Part shown: positions 15,554 through 24,506 of the stretch, piece after piece
How the letters are laid out: the number at the start of each line of letters is the position of its first letter
How positions within the stretch are numbered: position 1 is the first letter of the stretch
Source of the DNA: Sporobacter termitidis DSM 10068
GTDB lineage: Bacteria > Bacillota > Clostridia > Oscillospirales > Oscillospiraceae
Direction of reading: 5' to 3'
Length of the DNA stretch: 64,000 nt
Assembly (NCBI RefSeq): GCF_900130065.1
Contig: NZ_FQXV01000007.1
Location: 62,001 to 126,000 of the forward strand
Position numbers and translations under genes: made by a program
Notes under the pieces: model-generated
What the model was told of the DNA's origin: nothing
What the model saw: the letters and a program-made list of their open reading frames with translations, nothing else
The model's database searches: none

Positions 15554-18019
15554 TTATATCATATTCTCATGGCGGGAAATAAGGTCGTTCTGGCAGTCGC
15601 GGGTCAGCTCCACAAAATAGGCGGAGTAACCGGCGATGCGTACCACCAAATTGCGGTACTGGTCGGGATTTTCCTGCGCCTTGTGCAGGGCCTCGGTGGA
15701 AACCACGTTGAACTGCGCTTCGGCGCCGCCGTTGTCCATATAGGTCTTGACCATGTCGCGCAGCTTGATAATCCCATCGTCACGGCTGAGCGCGGTGGGA
15801 TGGAGGCGAATGTTCAGGCACACGCCGTCCATGAACTTGGTATGGTCGTAACACAGCGAGGAGGCAAACACCGCGGTGGGGCCGTTGATGTCGCGGCTCT
15901 GAACCGGAGACGCGGCGTCGGCGATAGGTGTTCCGGCCAGTCTGCCGTCCGGCGTCGCCCAGGTGGTGTACCCCTGCCCTACATGGTCGGCCGCGCCGTA
16001 CAGGCCGGCCTTGAAAATCTTAGCGCGGGTTGAGTAGCATTCTTTACAGGTGTTGTAATAGGTGTTAATCACCCAGGTCATCTGCTCGTCGGCATAAGGG
16101 TCGGCATTTCCGAAATGGGGCACCTCATTGATGATCTGCTGTCTCAGGGGCTCATAGCCCTCCCAGTTTGCCATAACAGCGTCATAAAGCTCCCGGGCCG
16201 TGCACAGCTTCTTGTCGAAAACCATATACTTGATGGCGGTCAGGGAGTCGGCAACCGTGGCAAGGCCGGTAGCGGTCCCGCCGTAAGAGTTGTACTTGGC
16301 GCCGCCCCAGGTGCAGTCCTTGCCGGACTCCATGCAGCCGTCGAGGGAGATGGACAGCATCGGGTGCGGCGTGTGGTACTGAACCAGGTACTCCAGATAG
16401 TTATTAAGGGAAACCTGGGCTTTGATAAAGTAGCTGGCAAGTATGCGCCAGGCTTCCTTGACCTCGTCAAAGGACTTCATATCATACAGGTAGCCGGTAT
16501 GGATCGAGCACTGCTCGCCATTAAACGGATTCTTGCCGTCGTTGATCGCCATATCCAGCAGCACGCTGTAGTGAATGGAGGAGTGCGGCGGCGCCACGCC
16601 GTTGGCGGCGGAATAGTCGTTGCCGGAGCCGGTAATTTCCTGGCAGCCGATGATGGCGTAATCCCGGGCATCCTCAAGCGTAAAGCCCAATTCCTTCATC
16701 GTGCCGGGGATGATGATCTCGTCATTCTGGAGCAGCGGCAGCCCGCCCACCTTTGTGGAGGTCTCCAGAGCCAAAGCCCACAGCTCGGCCGGCGTGTTCT
16801 TGTTCACACGCAAAGAGATCGTGGGATCATGAAGGCTCAGGCGCGCCAGGCTTTCCAGCACCATGGAGGTGACCGGGTTGCTGGCGTCCTCGCCGGTTTT
16901 GGGGTCCACGCCGCCAATGGTTGTGTGGAGATAGGTGTTGCCGATGCCGATGATCTTGATCAGATCCCCGCCGCCGGGGACGCCGATGACGCCGCCGCCG
17001 TACATGGAATTGATCTTCATAAAGAAGCAGTCCACAATCTCCTGGGCCTCTCCCATGCCCAGCCGGCCCTCTTCCAGATCCTTTTTCAAGAACGGCCAGG
17101 TATACTGATCGAAGCGGCCGAAGGAACCGATATCGCCGATAAAGCTCAGGCGCAGTATGTACTGATACGTGATCGCCGCCTGGCAGGCCTCGCGGAAGGT
17201 GCGGCAGGGGTTTTCGGAAATCCAGGCCAGGCTGTCCGCCATGGACTCCAATTCTGCCCTGCGCTTTGCCTCGGTGCAGGACGCGGCTTTTTCCAGGCAT
17301 TTCTCACTGTAGCGCTTGAGCAAACTGGTGGCGGCAGCGCAGGATAGGACGGCAGCGGTATAAAACAGGTTTTTGTTCACATCCTCGCCCATCAGGTTAT
17401 TGACGTGGGAATCCAGCCAATCCTGAGCCTGCTTGCGAATGGCGCCGTAGCCCACATTGATGATTTTCTTAAAGCCCGGGGTCAGGTGGCCGGACGGCAT
17501 CATCAGCAAAGGCGCGCCCTTCAGGGTGGCGGATACGTTCATGCGGCAGAGCTCTTCATAGCCCTTCGGCTGCCAGGCGGCCGCGATATCGTTGTAAGTG
17601 CGGCCTTTCCAGTAGTCGGTGATGGACTTCAGATTCTCGTAATCCTCGGGAGCGATGGACATACGCAGCTCCTCGTCGTCGGGATTGTGATACAGGCCGT
17701 CTTCCCGAAGCGTCCACATTCCGGACTCGATCACGAACGGAAGCAAGCCGGCGCCGCCCCAATCGGGCGCATAGCCGGTACCGCAAAAGTTCTTGCTCGT
17801 ATTGCCGACGAGCATTTCAAAGTCCTCCACGCGGACGGTCATCTGCTCACAGATGGCCTTCAGCACCGTGGGACGGCGGAGATAGGGAATGAGATTCTCA
17901 TTGGCCTGGAAACAGCGGGTCGTGATCATCGCAGTCTCAGAGTCGCTCTGGATGACACGGTCGCGGATCAGCTGATGCATGCGCTGCATGCGCTCACTTA
18001 TCGGTTTGAACTGATACAT
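15554..18019 (-). CDS. Glycyl radical enzyme (pyruvate-formate-lyase superfamily), substrate unknown
   Basis: An 821-residue glycyl radical enzyme. The thiyl-radical site is Cys459 with acid Glu461 in IIGCQEITGSG. The glycyl radical loop is RIAGYSAYF with Gly797, 24 residues from the C terminus. The Cys-x-Glu pattern marks the dehydratase/lyase/decarboxylase side of the family rather than pyruvate formate lyase, which has paired cysteines. GCQEI differs from the GCVEP of choline lyase, glycerol and hydroxyproline dehydratases, so the substrate is open. The start is ATG at 18019 behind AAGGAGG. The radical-SAM activase that normally sits next to such genes is not present here. It must work without oxygen. 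Confidence 0.92.
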   Translation of the reverse strand: MYQFKPISERMQRMHQLIRDRVIQSDSETAMITTRCFQANENLIPYLRRPTVLKAICEQMTVRVEDFEMLVGNTSKNFCGTGYAPDWGGAGLLPFVIESGMWTLREDGLYHNPDDEELRMSIAPEDYENLKSITDYWKGRTYNDIAAAWQPKGYEELCRMNVSATLKGAPLLMMPSGHLTPGFKKIINVGYGAIRKQAQDWLDSHVNNLMGEDVNKNLFYTAAVLSCAAATSLLKRYSEKCLEKAASCTEAKRRAELESMADSLAWISENPCRTFREACQAAITYQYILRLSFIGDIGSFGRFDQYTWPFLKKDLEEGRLGMGEAQEIVDCFFMKINSMYGGGVIGVPGGGDLIKIIGIGNTYLHTTIGGVDPKTGEDASNPVTSMVLESLARLSLHDPTISLRVNKNTPAELWALALETSTKVGGLPLLQNDEIIIPGTMKELGFTLEDARDYAIIGCQEITGSGNDYSAANGVAPPHSSIHYSVLLDMAINDGKNPFNGEQCSIHTGYLYDMKSFDEVKEAWRILASYFIKAQVSLNNYLEYLVQYHTPHPMLSISLDGCMESGKDCTWGGAKYNSYGGTATGLATVADSLTAIKYMVFDKKLCTARELYDAVMANWEGYEPLRQQIINEVPHFGNADPYADEQMTWVINTYYNTCKECYSTRAKIFKAGLYGAADHVGQGYTTWATPDGRLAGTPIADAASPVQSRDINGPTAVFASSLCYDHTKFMDGVCLNIRLHPTALSRDDGIIKLRDMVKTYMDNGGAEAQFNVVSTEALHKAQENPDQYRNLVVRIAGYSAYFVELTRDCQNDLISRHENMI

Positions 18020-18167
18020 TTCAGCAGCTCTCCTCCTTATGCCATGTGTTATGTATATGTGCATATTATACCAACAGCAGCAATTAATGTACAATGCTAA
18101 AAACATATATAATCATAGCAGAACCATATCAACGTCTTAAATTTGGTATAATGTGACAAGTCAACAA

Positions 18168-18212
18168 GGCTGTCGGTGTTGAACTCTGTGCAAAAATTCA
18201 ACACCGGCAGCC
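18168..18212 (-). terminator. Terminator of the AI-2E-family gene
   Basis: A 16-bp stem (GGCTGTCGGTGTTGAA with its complement, one G-U pair; 18168-18183 with 18197-18212), loop of 13. It lies 26 bases past the transporter stop on the minus strand. Confidence 0.65.
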
Positions 18213-18238
18213 TCATGCTTATTTCGACACGGCGCCTT

Positions 18239-19378
18239 CTAGGTCTCCTCCGCCTTCGGTACCGGTACATCGCGGCGCACCTTTGCCTGTAACAGCTTAT
18301 ACAATGTTGCCGCGACCGGCACGGCGACCATCATCCCCAAAATGCCGCCAATACCGCCGCCGAGTATGATTGCAGCCAGAACCCAGATGCCGGGCAGTCC
18401 GACAGAAGCGCCGACAACCTTTGGATAGATCAGGTTGCTTTCTATCTGCTGCAGCACAATGATGAATATGATAAAGAAGAGTGCCTTCATCGGATCAACG
18501 GTAAGAATCATAAACGCCCCGATTCCCGCGCCGATAAACGCGCCCACCATCGGTATGAGCGCTGTTATTCCTATGACCGCGCCAATCATCGGCGCATAAG
18601 GAAAGCCGAAGATCAGCATGCCCAATATGCACAAACCGCCCAAAATCACCGCCTCTAAGCACTGGCCGGAGACGAAGTGGGCGAATGTCCGGTTGGCCAC
18701 ACTGAAAACCCCGTTGATTTTATCCACGCGCGTTTCCTTCAGGACAAGCCTCATAACTCTTTGGAGCTGGTCCTGCAGTTTCTCTTTTTGCAACAGAATA
18801 AAAACCGCGAAGATAACCCCAATCACAACGTTTACTATACCGCTGCCCAAAGTACTGATAAAAGTAATTGTGGAATTAAAAATCGAGCCCACCCCGGACA
18901 GGGCATATAATACAAACTCCTTTAAAGTGCTGTTCCAATCGATATTGAGCCCTTCCAGCGTATCGGCAATAATCGGAAATTGATCACTGTACTTCAGCAG
19001 CCAGTTCTTGAGGCTCTCGAAATAAACCGGGATTTCGTTTGCGATCAATGTGAGCGCGCGCAAAAACTCAGGTACTACAAGGACGATAACAAGCGCTAAA
19101 ATGCCCGCTATGAGAATAATTGACAAAAGCGTACAGACCAGTCTTCTCGAGCGGATAACGATTGCTTTTCCGGACCTCGGAAAATAGATCTTCTCCAGCA
19201 TTTTCAAGACGATGTTTAAGGCAAAAGCAAGGACGCAGCCGAGGATTAACGGGGAACATATCTTCAGCAGGGACGCCATAACCGAGAGCCCCTGCTGAAA
19301 ATAGATGACGACAAGCACTGCGACGACAAACCAAACCAAATACTTCAATAATCTTCTTTCGCGCTTCTTTTCATTCAT
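18239..19378 (-). CDS. AI-2E family transporter (PerM/YdbI-like membrane protein)
   Basis: A 379-residue polytopic membrane protein. It has two N-terminal helices, one near residue 70-95, a long extracytoplasmic/amphipathic stretch (about 95-150), then four to five C-terminal helices. The family segments are VSGQCLEAVILGGLCILGM and the C-terminal VGLPGIWVLAAIILGGGIGG. Members are exporters or antiporters of uncertain substrate (AI-2, sodium); the name does not prove AI-2 transport. The start is ATG at 19378, with AGGA upstream; a TTG directly before it is an alternative. Single gene with its own terminator. Confidence 0.88.
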   Translation of the reverse strand: MNEKKRERRLLKYLVWFVVAVLVVIYFQQGLSVMASLLKICSPLILGCVLAFALNIVLKMLEKIYFPRSGKAIVIRSRRLVCTLLSIILIAGILALVIVLVVPEFLRALTLIANEIPVYFESLKNWLLKYSDQFPIIADTLEGLNIDWNSTLKEFVLYALSGVGSIFNSTITFISTLGSGIVNVVIGVIFAVFILLQKEKLQDQLQRVMRLVLKETRVDKINGVFSVANRTFAHFVSGQCLEAVILGGLCILGMLIFGFPYAPMIGAVIGITALIPMVGAFIGAGIGAFMILTVDPMKALFFIIFIIVLQQIESNLIYPKVVGASVGLPGIWVLAAIILGGGIGGILGMMVAVPVAATLYKLLQAKVRRDVPVPKAEET

Positions 19379-19448
19379 CAAACTAAATATTCCTAACTAT
19401 ATTGACTTCACTTAATTATAAACCAAATTATGTAACAAGTAAATAAAA

Positions 19449-19484
19449 ACAGGGCATCACGCCGTTTTTTCGCAATCCCCTGTC
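19449..19484 (-). terminator. Degenerate ACAGGGTAT-family terminator
   Basis: ACAGGGCATCACG and CGCAATCCCCTGT form an imperfect stem around a T-rich loop. It is a decayed member of the family, lying between the AI-2E gene and the SnoaL-like gene. Confidence 0.4.
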
Positions 19485-19607
19485 GGAATTTATCAGCTGA
19501 TTGCCCCTTACTCTTTCAGCGCCGCCGCTGGGGCTACCGCCGGAAAAAAGGCCAATCGCAAATTTTCACATTATGAAACGCTTTAAATAAAAACAAATCG
19601 GAATTCG

Positions 19608-19937
19608 TCAGGATAGTATGAATTCGGACTCCTCCACGATAAGACCGCCGGAAAACTCAAAGATATCACAGGAACGTTCGCCCAAGTTATTCCTCAAGAT
19701 AGCAACAATGCGGTTTTCATCGCCGCCTTGATACAGGGCCTCGCAGACGAAGGTGTTGTCGCTGCCCTTATATGCCTCCATTATCGCGGCAAGATAAGCA
19801 TCTATTCCCTTGATAGTTTTCGTCTGCTTTGAATGTAGAATCCATACAACATCCGGAGAGAGAAACTTTCGGTACGTTGACCAATCCCGCTCGTTTTCTG
19901 CATCAAAAAAGGATAAAAGGCTATCTTTGTTTGCCAT
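19608..19937 (-). CDS. SnoaL/NTF2-like small protein
   Basis: A 109-residue protein with the NTF2-like cone fold pattern. It has N-terminal helices (SLLSFFDAENERDWSTYRKF), then LSPDVVWILHSK, a KGIDAYLAAIMEAYKGSDNTF helix, and paired strands to the end (CDIFEFSGGLIVEESEFIL). Such proteins bind or isomerise small molecules or act as stress-linked accessory domains; no catalytic residue set is clear. Likely single-gene transcript, upstream of ppdK by 3' orientation only. Confidence 0.75.
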   Translation of the reverse strand: MANKDSLLSFFDAENERDWSTYRKFLSPDVVWILHSKQTKTIKGIDAYLAAIMEAYKGSDNTFVCEALYQGGDENRIVAILRNNLGERSCDIFEFSGGLIVEESEFILS

Positions 19938-19999
19938 ATTGCTCCCTCTCCTTCCCGCTTGTCGAATGTATTAATAGCGTTAAAAGGATAAACTCAATA

Positions 20000-20034
20000 C
20001 AGGGTATTGCATCTTACAATGCAATACCCTGTCT
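20000..20034 (-). terminator. ACAGGGTAT-family terminator of ppdK
   Basis: Stem ACAGGGTATTGCA/TGCAATACCCTGT (20000-20012 with 20021-20033), perfect over 13 bp. It lies 23 bases past the ppdK stop. Confidence 0.8.
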
Positions 20035-20056
20035 GATTATTATCTGCGATTGGTCC

Positions 20057-22681
20057 TTAACCTTTCAGCGCCGCCTGGGCCGCCGCCAGCCGCGCGATGG
20101 GGACACGGAAGGGCGAACAGGAGACGTAGTTGAGGCCGATGTTGTGGCAGAACTCCACGGAGGACGGGTCGCCGCCGTGCTCGCCGCAGATGCCGATCTT
20201 GAGATCGGGGCGTGTTGCGCGGCCCAGCTCGACACCCATCTTCACCAGCTTGCCAACGCCGGCCTGATCCAGGCGGGCAAACGGATCGGACTCGAGAATC
20301 TTCTTCTGATAGTAGGCGTCCAGGAACTTGCCGGCGTCGTCGCGGCTAAAGCCGAACGTCATCTGCGTCAGGTCGTTGGTGCCGAAGGAGAAGAACTCGG
20401 CCTCCTTGGCGATCTCATCCGCCGTGACACAGGCCCGGGGCAGCTCGATCATGGTGCCGACCTTGTATTTGAGGTCCGAGCCGGACTCCTTGATGAGCGC
20501 GTCCGCGGTGTCGACGACGATCTTCTTGACGTACTGGAGCTCCTTGATTTCGCCCACGAGCGGGATCATGATCTCGGGGACCAGCGCCCAGTCGGGGTGC
20601 TTCTTTTTCACGTTGATGGCGGCCTTGATCACCGCCTTCGTCTGCATGACGGCAATTTCAGGATAGGTGACGGCCAAGCGGCAACCGCGGTGGCCCATCA
20701 TGGGGTTGAACTCGTGGAGCGAGGCGATGATCGCCTTGATGTCGTCCACGGATTTGCCCAGGTCCTTCGCCAGCTGCGCGATGTCGTCCTCCTCCGTCGG
20801 CACAAACTCGTGGAGCGGCGGGTCCAGATAGCGGATGGTGACCGGCAGGCCCTCCATCGCCTCGTAGATGCCCTCGAAGTCGGACTGCTGCATCGGCTCG
20901 AGCTTTAAAAGCGCCTTCTCACGCTGCTCGACGGTGTCGGCACAGATCATCTCGCGGATGGCGGGGATTCTGTCGGCTTCAAAGAACATATGCTCCGTGC
21001 GGCACAGGCCGATGCCCTCGGCGCCAAATTTGCGCGCCTGCCTGGCGTCGCGCGGGGTATCCGCGTTGGTGCGGACGTTCAGCTTTCTGTATTTGTCGGC
21101 CCAGGCCATGATGCGGCCGAACTCGCCGCCGATGGAGGCGTCGGTGGTCTTGATGGCCTCGCCGTAGATATTGCCGGTGGAGCCGTCAAGGCTGATCCAG
21201 TCGCCTTCCTTGTACGTCTTGCCGCCGAGCTCAAAGCGCTTGTTCTCCTCGTCCATTTTGATGGCGCCGCAGCCGGCCACGCAGCAGGTGCCCATGCCGC
21301 GCGCCACAACGGCGGCGTGGGACGTCATGCCGCCGCGGACCGTCAGGATGCCCTGGGCGGCCGCCATGCCCTCGATGTCCTCAGGCGAGGTTTCAAGGCG
21401 GACAAGAACGACCTTTTCGCCCTTCTGAACCCATTCCTTGGCATCCTCGGCCGTGAACACGGCCTTGCCGCTGGCGGCGCCGGGGGACGCGGCCAGGCCC
21501 GTTCCGATGGGCTCCGCCTTCTTCAGCGCGTCGGCGTCAAACTGCGGGTGCAGCAGCGCGTCGAGATTCTTCGGATCGATCATCAGGACGGCTTCTTTTT
21601 CGTTGATGACGCCCTCGTCCACGAGGTCGCAGGCGATCTTCAGCGCGGCGGCGGCGGTGCGCTTGCCGTTTCTGGTCTGGAGCATGAAGAGCTTTTTGTC
21701 CTCGATGGTGAACTCCATATCCTGCATGTCGCGATAGTGGCTCTCCAGCGTGGCGCAGATTTTGACGAAATCGTTGTATGCGGCGGGCATGACTTCCTTG
21801 AGCTGGTCGATCGTCTGCGGGGTGCGGATACCGGCCACGACGTCCTCGCCCTGGGCGTTCATCAAAAATTCGCCGAACAGCTTCCTCTCGCCGGTGGCCG
21901 GGTTGCGCGTGAACGCCACGCCGGTGCCGGAGGTGTCGCCCAGGTTGCCGAACACCATTTCCTGGACGTTGACGGCGGTGCCCCAGGAGCCGGGGATGTC
22001 GTTCATGCGGCGGTAGACGATGGCGCGCTGGTTGTTCCAGGAGCGGAACACGGCCTTGACGGCGCCCATCATCTGGTCGATCGGGTCGGACGGGAAATCG
22101 GTGCCGATCTTGGATTTATACTCGGCCTTGAACTGCTGCGCCAGCTCCTTCAGGTCCTCCGCCGTCAGCTCGGTATCCTGCTTGACGCCGCGTTTTTCCT
22201 TCATCTCGTCGATGAGCTCTTCAAAATATTTCTTGCCGACCTCCATAACGACGTCGGAATACATCTGAATAAAGCGCCTGAAGCAGTCCCATGCCCAGCG
22301 CGGATTGTTTGATTTCCTGGCAACGACCTCGACGACGTCCTCATTGAGTCCGAGGTTCAGAATGGTATCCATCATACCGGGCATCGACGCGCGCGCGCCG
22401 GAACGCACGGAGACCAGGAGTGGGTTTTCCCTGTCGCCGAACTTCTTGCCGGTCTGCTTTTCGAGGGTCGCGACATAGGCCATGATCTCGTCCTGGATTT
22501 CAGGCGCGATCACTTCGCCGTCGTCATAATATTTTGTGCAGGCCTCGGTGGTAATGGTAAAGCCTCTCGGTACCGGCATGCCGAGATTTGTCATCTCCGC
22601 CAGGTTGGCGCCCTTGCCCCCGAGAAGCGGTTTCATGCTGCCGTTGCCCTCTGAAAAGAGGTATACGTATTTTTTGCTCAC
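20057..22681 (-). CDS. ppdK: Pyruvate, phosphate dikinase
   Basis: An 874-residue enzyme of the usual PPDK length. It interconverts pyruvate, ATP and Pi with PEP, AMP and PPi; in Clostridia it often works as a glycolytic PPi-saving step. There is an N-terminal ATP-grasp domain (GGKGANLAEMT at about 22 and SVRSGARASMPGMMDT at about 91). The phospho-His swivelling domain is marked by GGMTSHAAVVARGMG (about 448). The C-terminal PEP/pyruvate barrel ends with GICGEHGGDPSS near 828. The start is GTG at 22681 behind AAGGAGG. The gene is alone on its transcript. Confidence 0.97.
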   Translation of the reverse strand: MSKKYVYLFSEGNGSMKPLLGGKGANLAEMTNLGMPVPRGFTITTEACTKYYDDGEVIAPEIQDEIMAYVATLEKQTGKKFGDRENPLLVSVRSGARASMPGMMDTILNLGLNEDVVEVVARKSNNPRWAWDCFRRFIQMYSDVVMEVGKKYFEELIDEMKEKRGVKQDTELTAEDLKELAQQFKAEYKSKIGTDFPSDPIDQMMGAVKAVFRSWNNQRAIVYRRMNDIPGSWGTAVNVQEMVFGNLGDTSGTGVAFTRNPATGERKLFGEFLMNAQGEDVVAGIRTPQTIDQLKEVMPAAYNDFVKICATLESHYRDMQDMEFTIEDKKLFMLQTRNGKRTAAAALKIACDLVDEGVINEKEAVLMIDPKNLDALLHPQFDADALKKAEPIGTGLAASPGAASGKAVFTAEDAKEWVQKGEKVVLVRLETSPEDIEGMAAAQGILTVRGGMTSHAAVVARGMGTCCVAGCGAIKMDEENKRFELGGKTYKEGDWISLDGSTGNIYGEAIKTTDASIGGEFGRIMAWADKYRKLNVRTNADTPRDARQARKFGAEGIGLCRTEHMFFEADRIPAIREMICADTVEQREKALLKLEPMQQSDFEGIYEAMEGLPVTIRYLDPPLHEFVPTEEDDIAQLAKDLGKSVDDIKAIIASLHEFNPMMGHRGCRLAVTYPEIAVMQTKAVIKAAINVKKKHPDWALVPEIMIPLVGEIKELQYVKKIVVDTADALIKESGSDLKYKVGTMIELPRACVTADEIAKEAEFFSFGTNDLTQMTFGFSRDDAGKFLDAYYQKKILESDPFARLDQAGVGKLVKMGVELGRATRPDLKIGICGEHGGDPSSVEFCHNIGLNYVSCSPFRVPIARLAAAQAALKG

Positions 22682-22836
22682 AGGAATCCTCCTTAAAATA
22701 AGATCATTTTACAAAATTTCAGCGAAATTATACCATTATGAAACGATAAAAACAATATTCACACGAAATATTCCCGTCAAATCGGCAGAGAATTTTATCC
22801 GCCGTGCCGCCGGCGCGGTCAAAAAGGCGCGTGCCG

Positions 22837-24207
22837 CTATTTGCCGACGCAGAATCTTTCGAAAATGCGCCCGACGATATCCTCCCGGATCGTCTTGCCC
22901 GTGACCTCCCCCAGGGCGGCCAGCGCCGTCTCGATCTCCGTCAGCACGGCGTCCGGCGTGACGCCGGCGTTCAGCGCCTTCAGCGCCTGCCCGACGCTCT
23001 CCAGCGCCTGCCCGATCGCCTCGGCCTGCCTCTGATTCGTCAGGATCTCCCCGGCCGGGACAGGCCCTCCGCCGCCGAGCAGCTTTTCCGCCGCCCGGGC
23101 AAAAGCCTCCACGCCGTCGCCGGTGCGCGCGGATACGATAAGGGCCGTACCGAGCCTTCTCTCGAGCTCGCCGATATCCGCCGCCGTCCCCAGGTCGGAT
23201 TTATTGACGACGGCCAGCTTTTTCTCCGAGGCCGCGGCAATGTCCATAACAATCCTGTCGTCGTCGCCCAGAGGCGCGCTGCCGTCGAAGACGGCGACGA
23301 CCAGCGCCGCGCCCGACGCCGCGCCCCTGGCCCGCTCCACGCCCAGGCGCTCCACCTCGTCGCTGGTTTCCCGGATGCCGGCGGTGTCCGTCAGGCGCAG
23401 CAGCACGCCGCCCACGCGGAGCTTCTCCTCGATCGTGTCCCGCGTCGTGCCGGCAACGGGCGTGACGATGGCCCGCTCATAGCCGACGAGCGCGTTTAAC
23501 AGCGACGATTTCCCCACGTTCGGCCGGCCGATGATCGCCGTTTTGACGCCGTCCTTCATCACGCGGCCGCGCTCGACGGTCTCCAGGAGATTTCGGAGCG
23601 TCGTTTCGGCCCCGGACAGGACCGACGCGTAATTGTTCAACTCAAAATCGTCGATATCCTCGTCGGGATAATCGATGACGGCGAAAAAATGCGCGGACAG
23701 ATCGACCAGGGCGTTGTATACGGCGTCGATCCTGCCGCCCACGGCACCCTGGAGCTGCCCAGCCGCGTTTTGCGCCGCCGGCGCCGTCTCCGCCTCGATG
23801 AGGTCGGCGACGGCTTCCGCCTGCGAGAGGTCCATGCGCCCGTTCAGGAACGCGCGCTTTGTGAATTCCCCGGCCGCCGCCTGGCGCACCCCCGCCCCGA
23901 ACAGTGCGCGCATCCCCTCGGCCAGAACGACGGGCGAGCCGTGGCAGTGGAGCTCCGCCGTGTCCTCGCCCGTGTAGCTGTGCGGCCCGCGGCTCACCGT
24001 GCACAGGCACAGGTCGAGCACCGCGCCGTTGCCGCCCATAAGTGCGCCGTAGACGAGCTTCCTGTCCTCGGTGTCACACATTTTTATGCCGCTTTTCGCC
24101 AGAAATATTCTGTCAACAGCCGCTATGGCCTCCGGCCCGCTGAGCCGGATGATCCCAACGGCGCAGACCGCACCTCCCGTGGCGATGGCCGCGATGGTAT
24201 CGGGCAT
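22837..24207 (-). CDS. mnmE: tRNA uridine-5-carboxymethylaminomethyl modification GTPase MnmE
   Basis: A 456-residue protein of normal MnmE length. It has an N-terminal folate-binding domain (PDTIAAIATGGAVCAVGIIR), helical domain, and an inserted G domain with GRPNVGKSSLLNAL (G1), DTAG (G3) and NKSD (G4). It ends with the catalytic CVGK (FCVGK). With MnmG it installs cmnm5/nm5 groups on wobble U34 of tRNAs, using a one-carbon unit from methylene-THF. Its partner mnmG is in this window at 30754 on the other strand. The start ATG at 24207 has GGGAGG six bases upstream; the longer open frame runs into tandem repeats and is not coding. Confidence 0.97.
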   Translation of the reverse strand: MPDTIAAIATGGAVCAVGIIRLSGPEAIAAVDRIFLAKSGIKMCDTEDRKLVYGALMGGNGAVLDLCLCTVSRGPHSYTGEDTAELHCHGSPVVLAEGMRALFGAGVRQAAAGEFTKRAFLNGRMDLSQAEAVADLIEAETAPAAQNAAGQLQGAVGGRIDAVYNALVDLSAHFFAVIDYPDEDIDDFELNNYASVLSGAETTLRNLLETVERGRVMKDGVKTAIIGRPNVGKSSLLNALVGYERAIVTPVAGTTRDTIEEKLRVGGVLLRLTDTAGIRETSDEVERLGVERARGAASGAALVVAVFDGSAPLGDDDRIVMDIAAASEKKLAVVNKSDLGTAADIGELERRLGTALIVSARTGDGVEAFARAAEKLLGGGGPVPAGEILTNQRQAEAIGQALESVGQALKALNAGVTPDAVLTEIETALAALGEVTGKTIREDIVGRIFERFCVGK

Positions 24208-24224
24208 GGTGGACCTCCCTATAA

Positions 24225-24350
24225 ATCCGTAGAACTTGATAACGCCGCAGAACTTGATAATCCATAGAACTTGATAATCCATAGAACTTGTCATTCCATA
24301 GAACTTGTCATTCCATAGAACTTGTCATTCCATAGAACTTGTCATTCCCG
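24225..24350. repeat. Seven tandem 17-bp repeats
   Basis: The word AGAACTTG recurs at 24231, 24249, 24266, 24283, 24300, 24317 and 24334: first step 18, then exactly 17 each. The later four units read AGAACTTGTCATTCCAT; the earlier ones carry GATAATCC in place of GTCATTCC. The array ends by running into the GTCATTCCCGC palindrome, and its last half-unit (GTCATTCC) is shared with it. It lies in the leader just upstream of mnmE. Confidence 0.9.
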
Positions 24351-24414
24351 CGCAGGCGGGAATCCATCGCTGCCTTAATGTGCGTGTGTGGATTCCCGCC
24401 TGCGCGGGAATGAC
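24341..24414. repeat. 26-bp inverted repeat pair of the GTCATTCCCGC type
   Basis: 24341-24366 and 24389-24414 are perfect reverse complements (GTCATTCCCGC...GCGGGAATCCA) separated by 22 bases. Each half is itself palindromic around GCAG. A third copy with AAAG in the centre is at 53711-53736. This is a widely dispersed bacterial intergenic palindrome type, possibly a MITE/REP-like element. Confidence 0.8.
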
Positions 24415-24497
24415 ATGGAATGTGCGGGAATGACACGGGATGCGCGGGAATGACATGGGACTCTGGGAGTAACATGGGATGCGCGGGATGCGTGAGC
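24405..24497. repeat. Degenerate 20-bp tandem repeats
   Basis: Units beginning CGGGAATGACA occur at 24405, 24425 and 24445; decayed versions are at 24465 and 24485. The period is exactly 20 bases. The units grow out of the right half of the 26-bp inverted repeat, so both sides of that palindrome have been expanded into tandem arrays. Confidence 0.75.
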
Positions 24498-24506
24498 AAG
24501 GCCTGT

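Noticed and set aside
16115-17347. Long plus-strand frame opposite the glycyl radical enzyme
   Set aside because: Antisense shadow of an unmistakable enzyme gene.
18239-19378. Quorum-sensing (AI-2) exporter function
   Set aside because: The family name comes from one member; substrates vary and nothing local points to AI-2.
24225-24350. Regular repeats suggesting a CRISPR array
   Set aside because: The 17-bp units follow each other without unique spacers and no cas gene is near.
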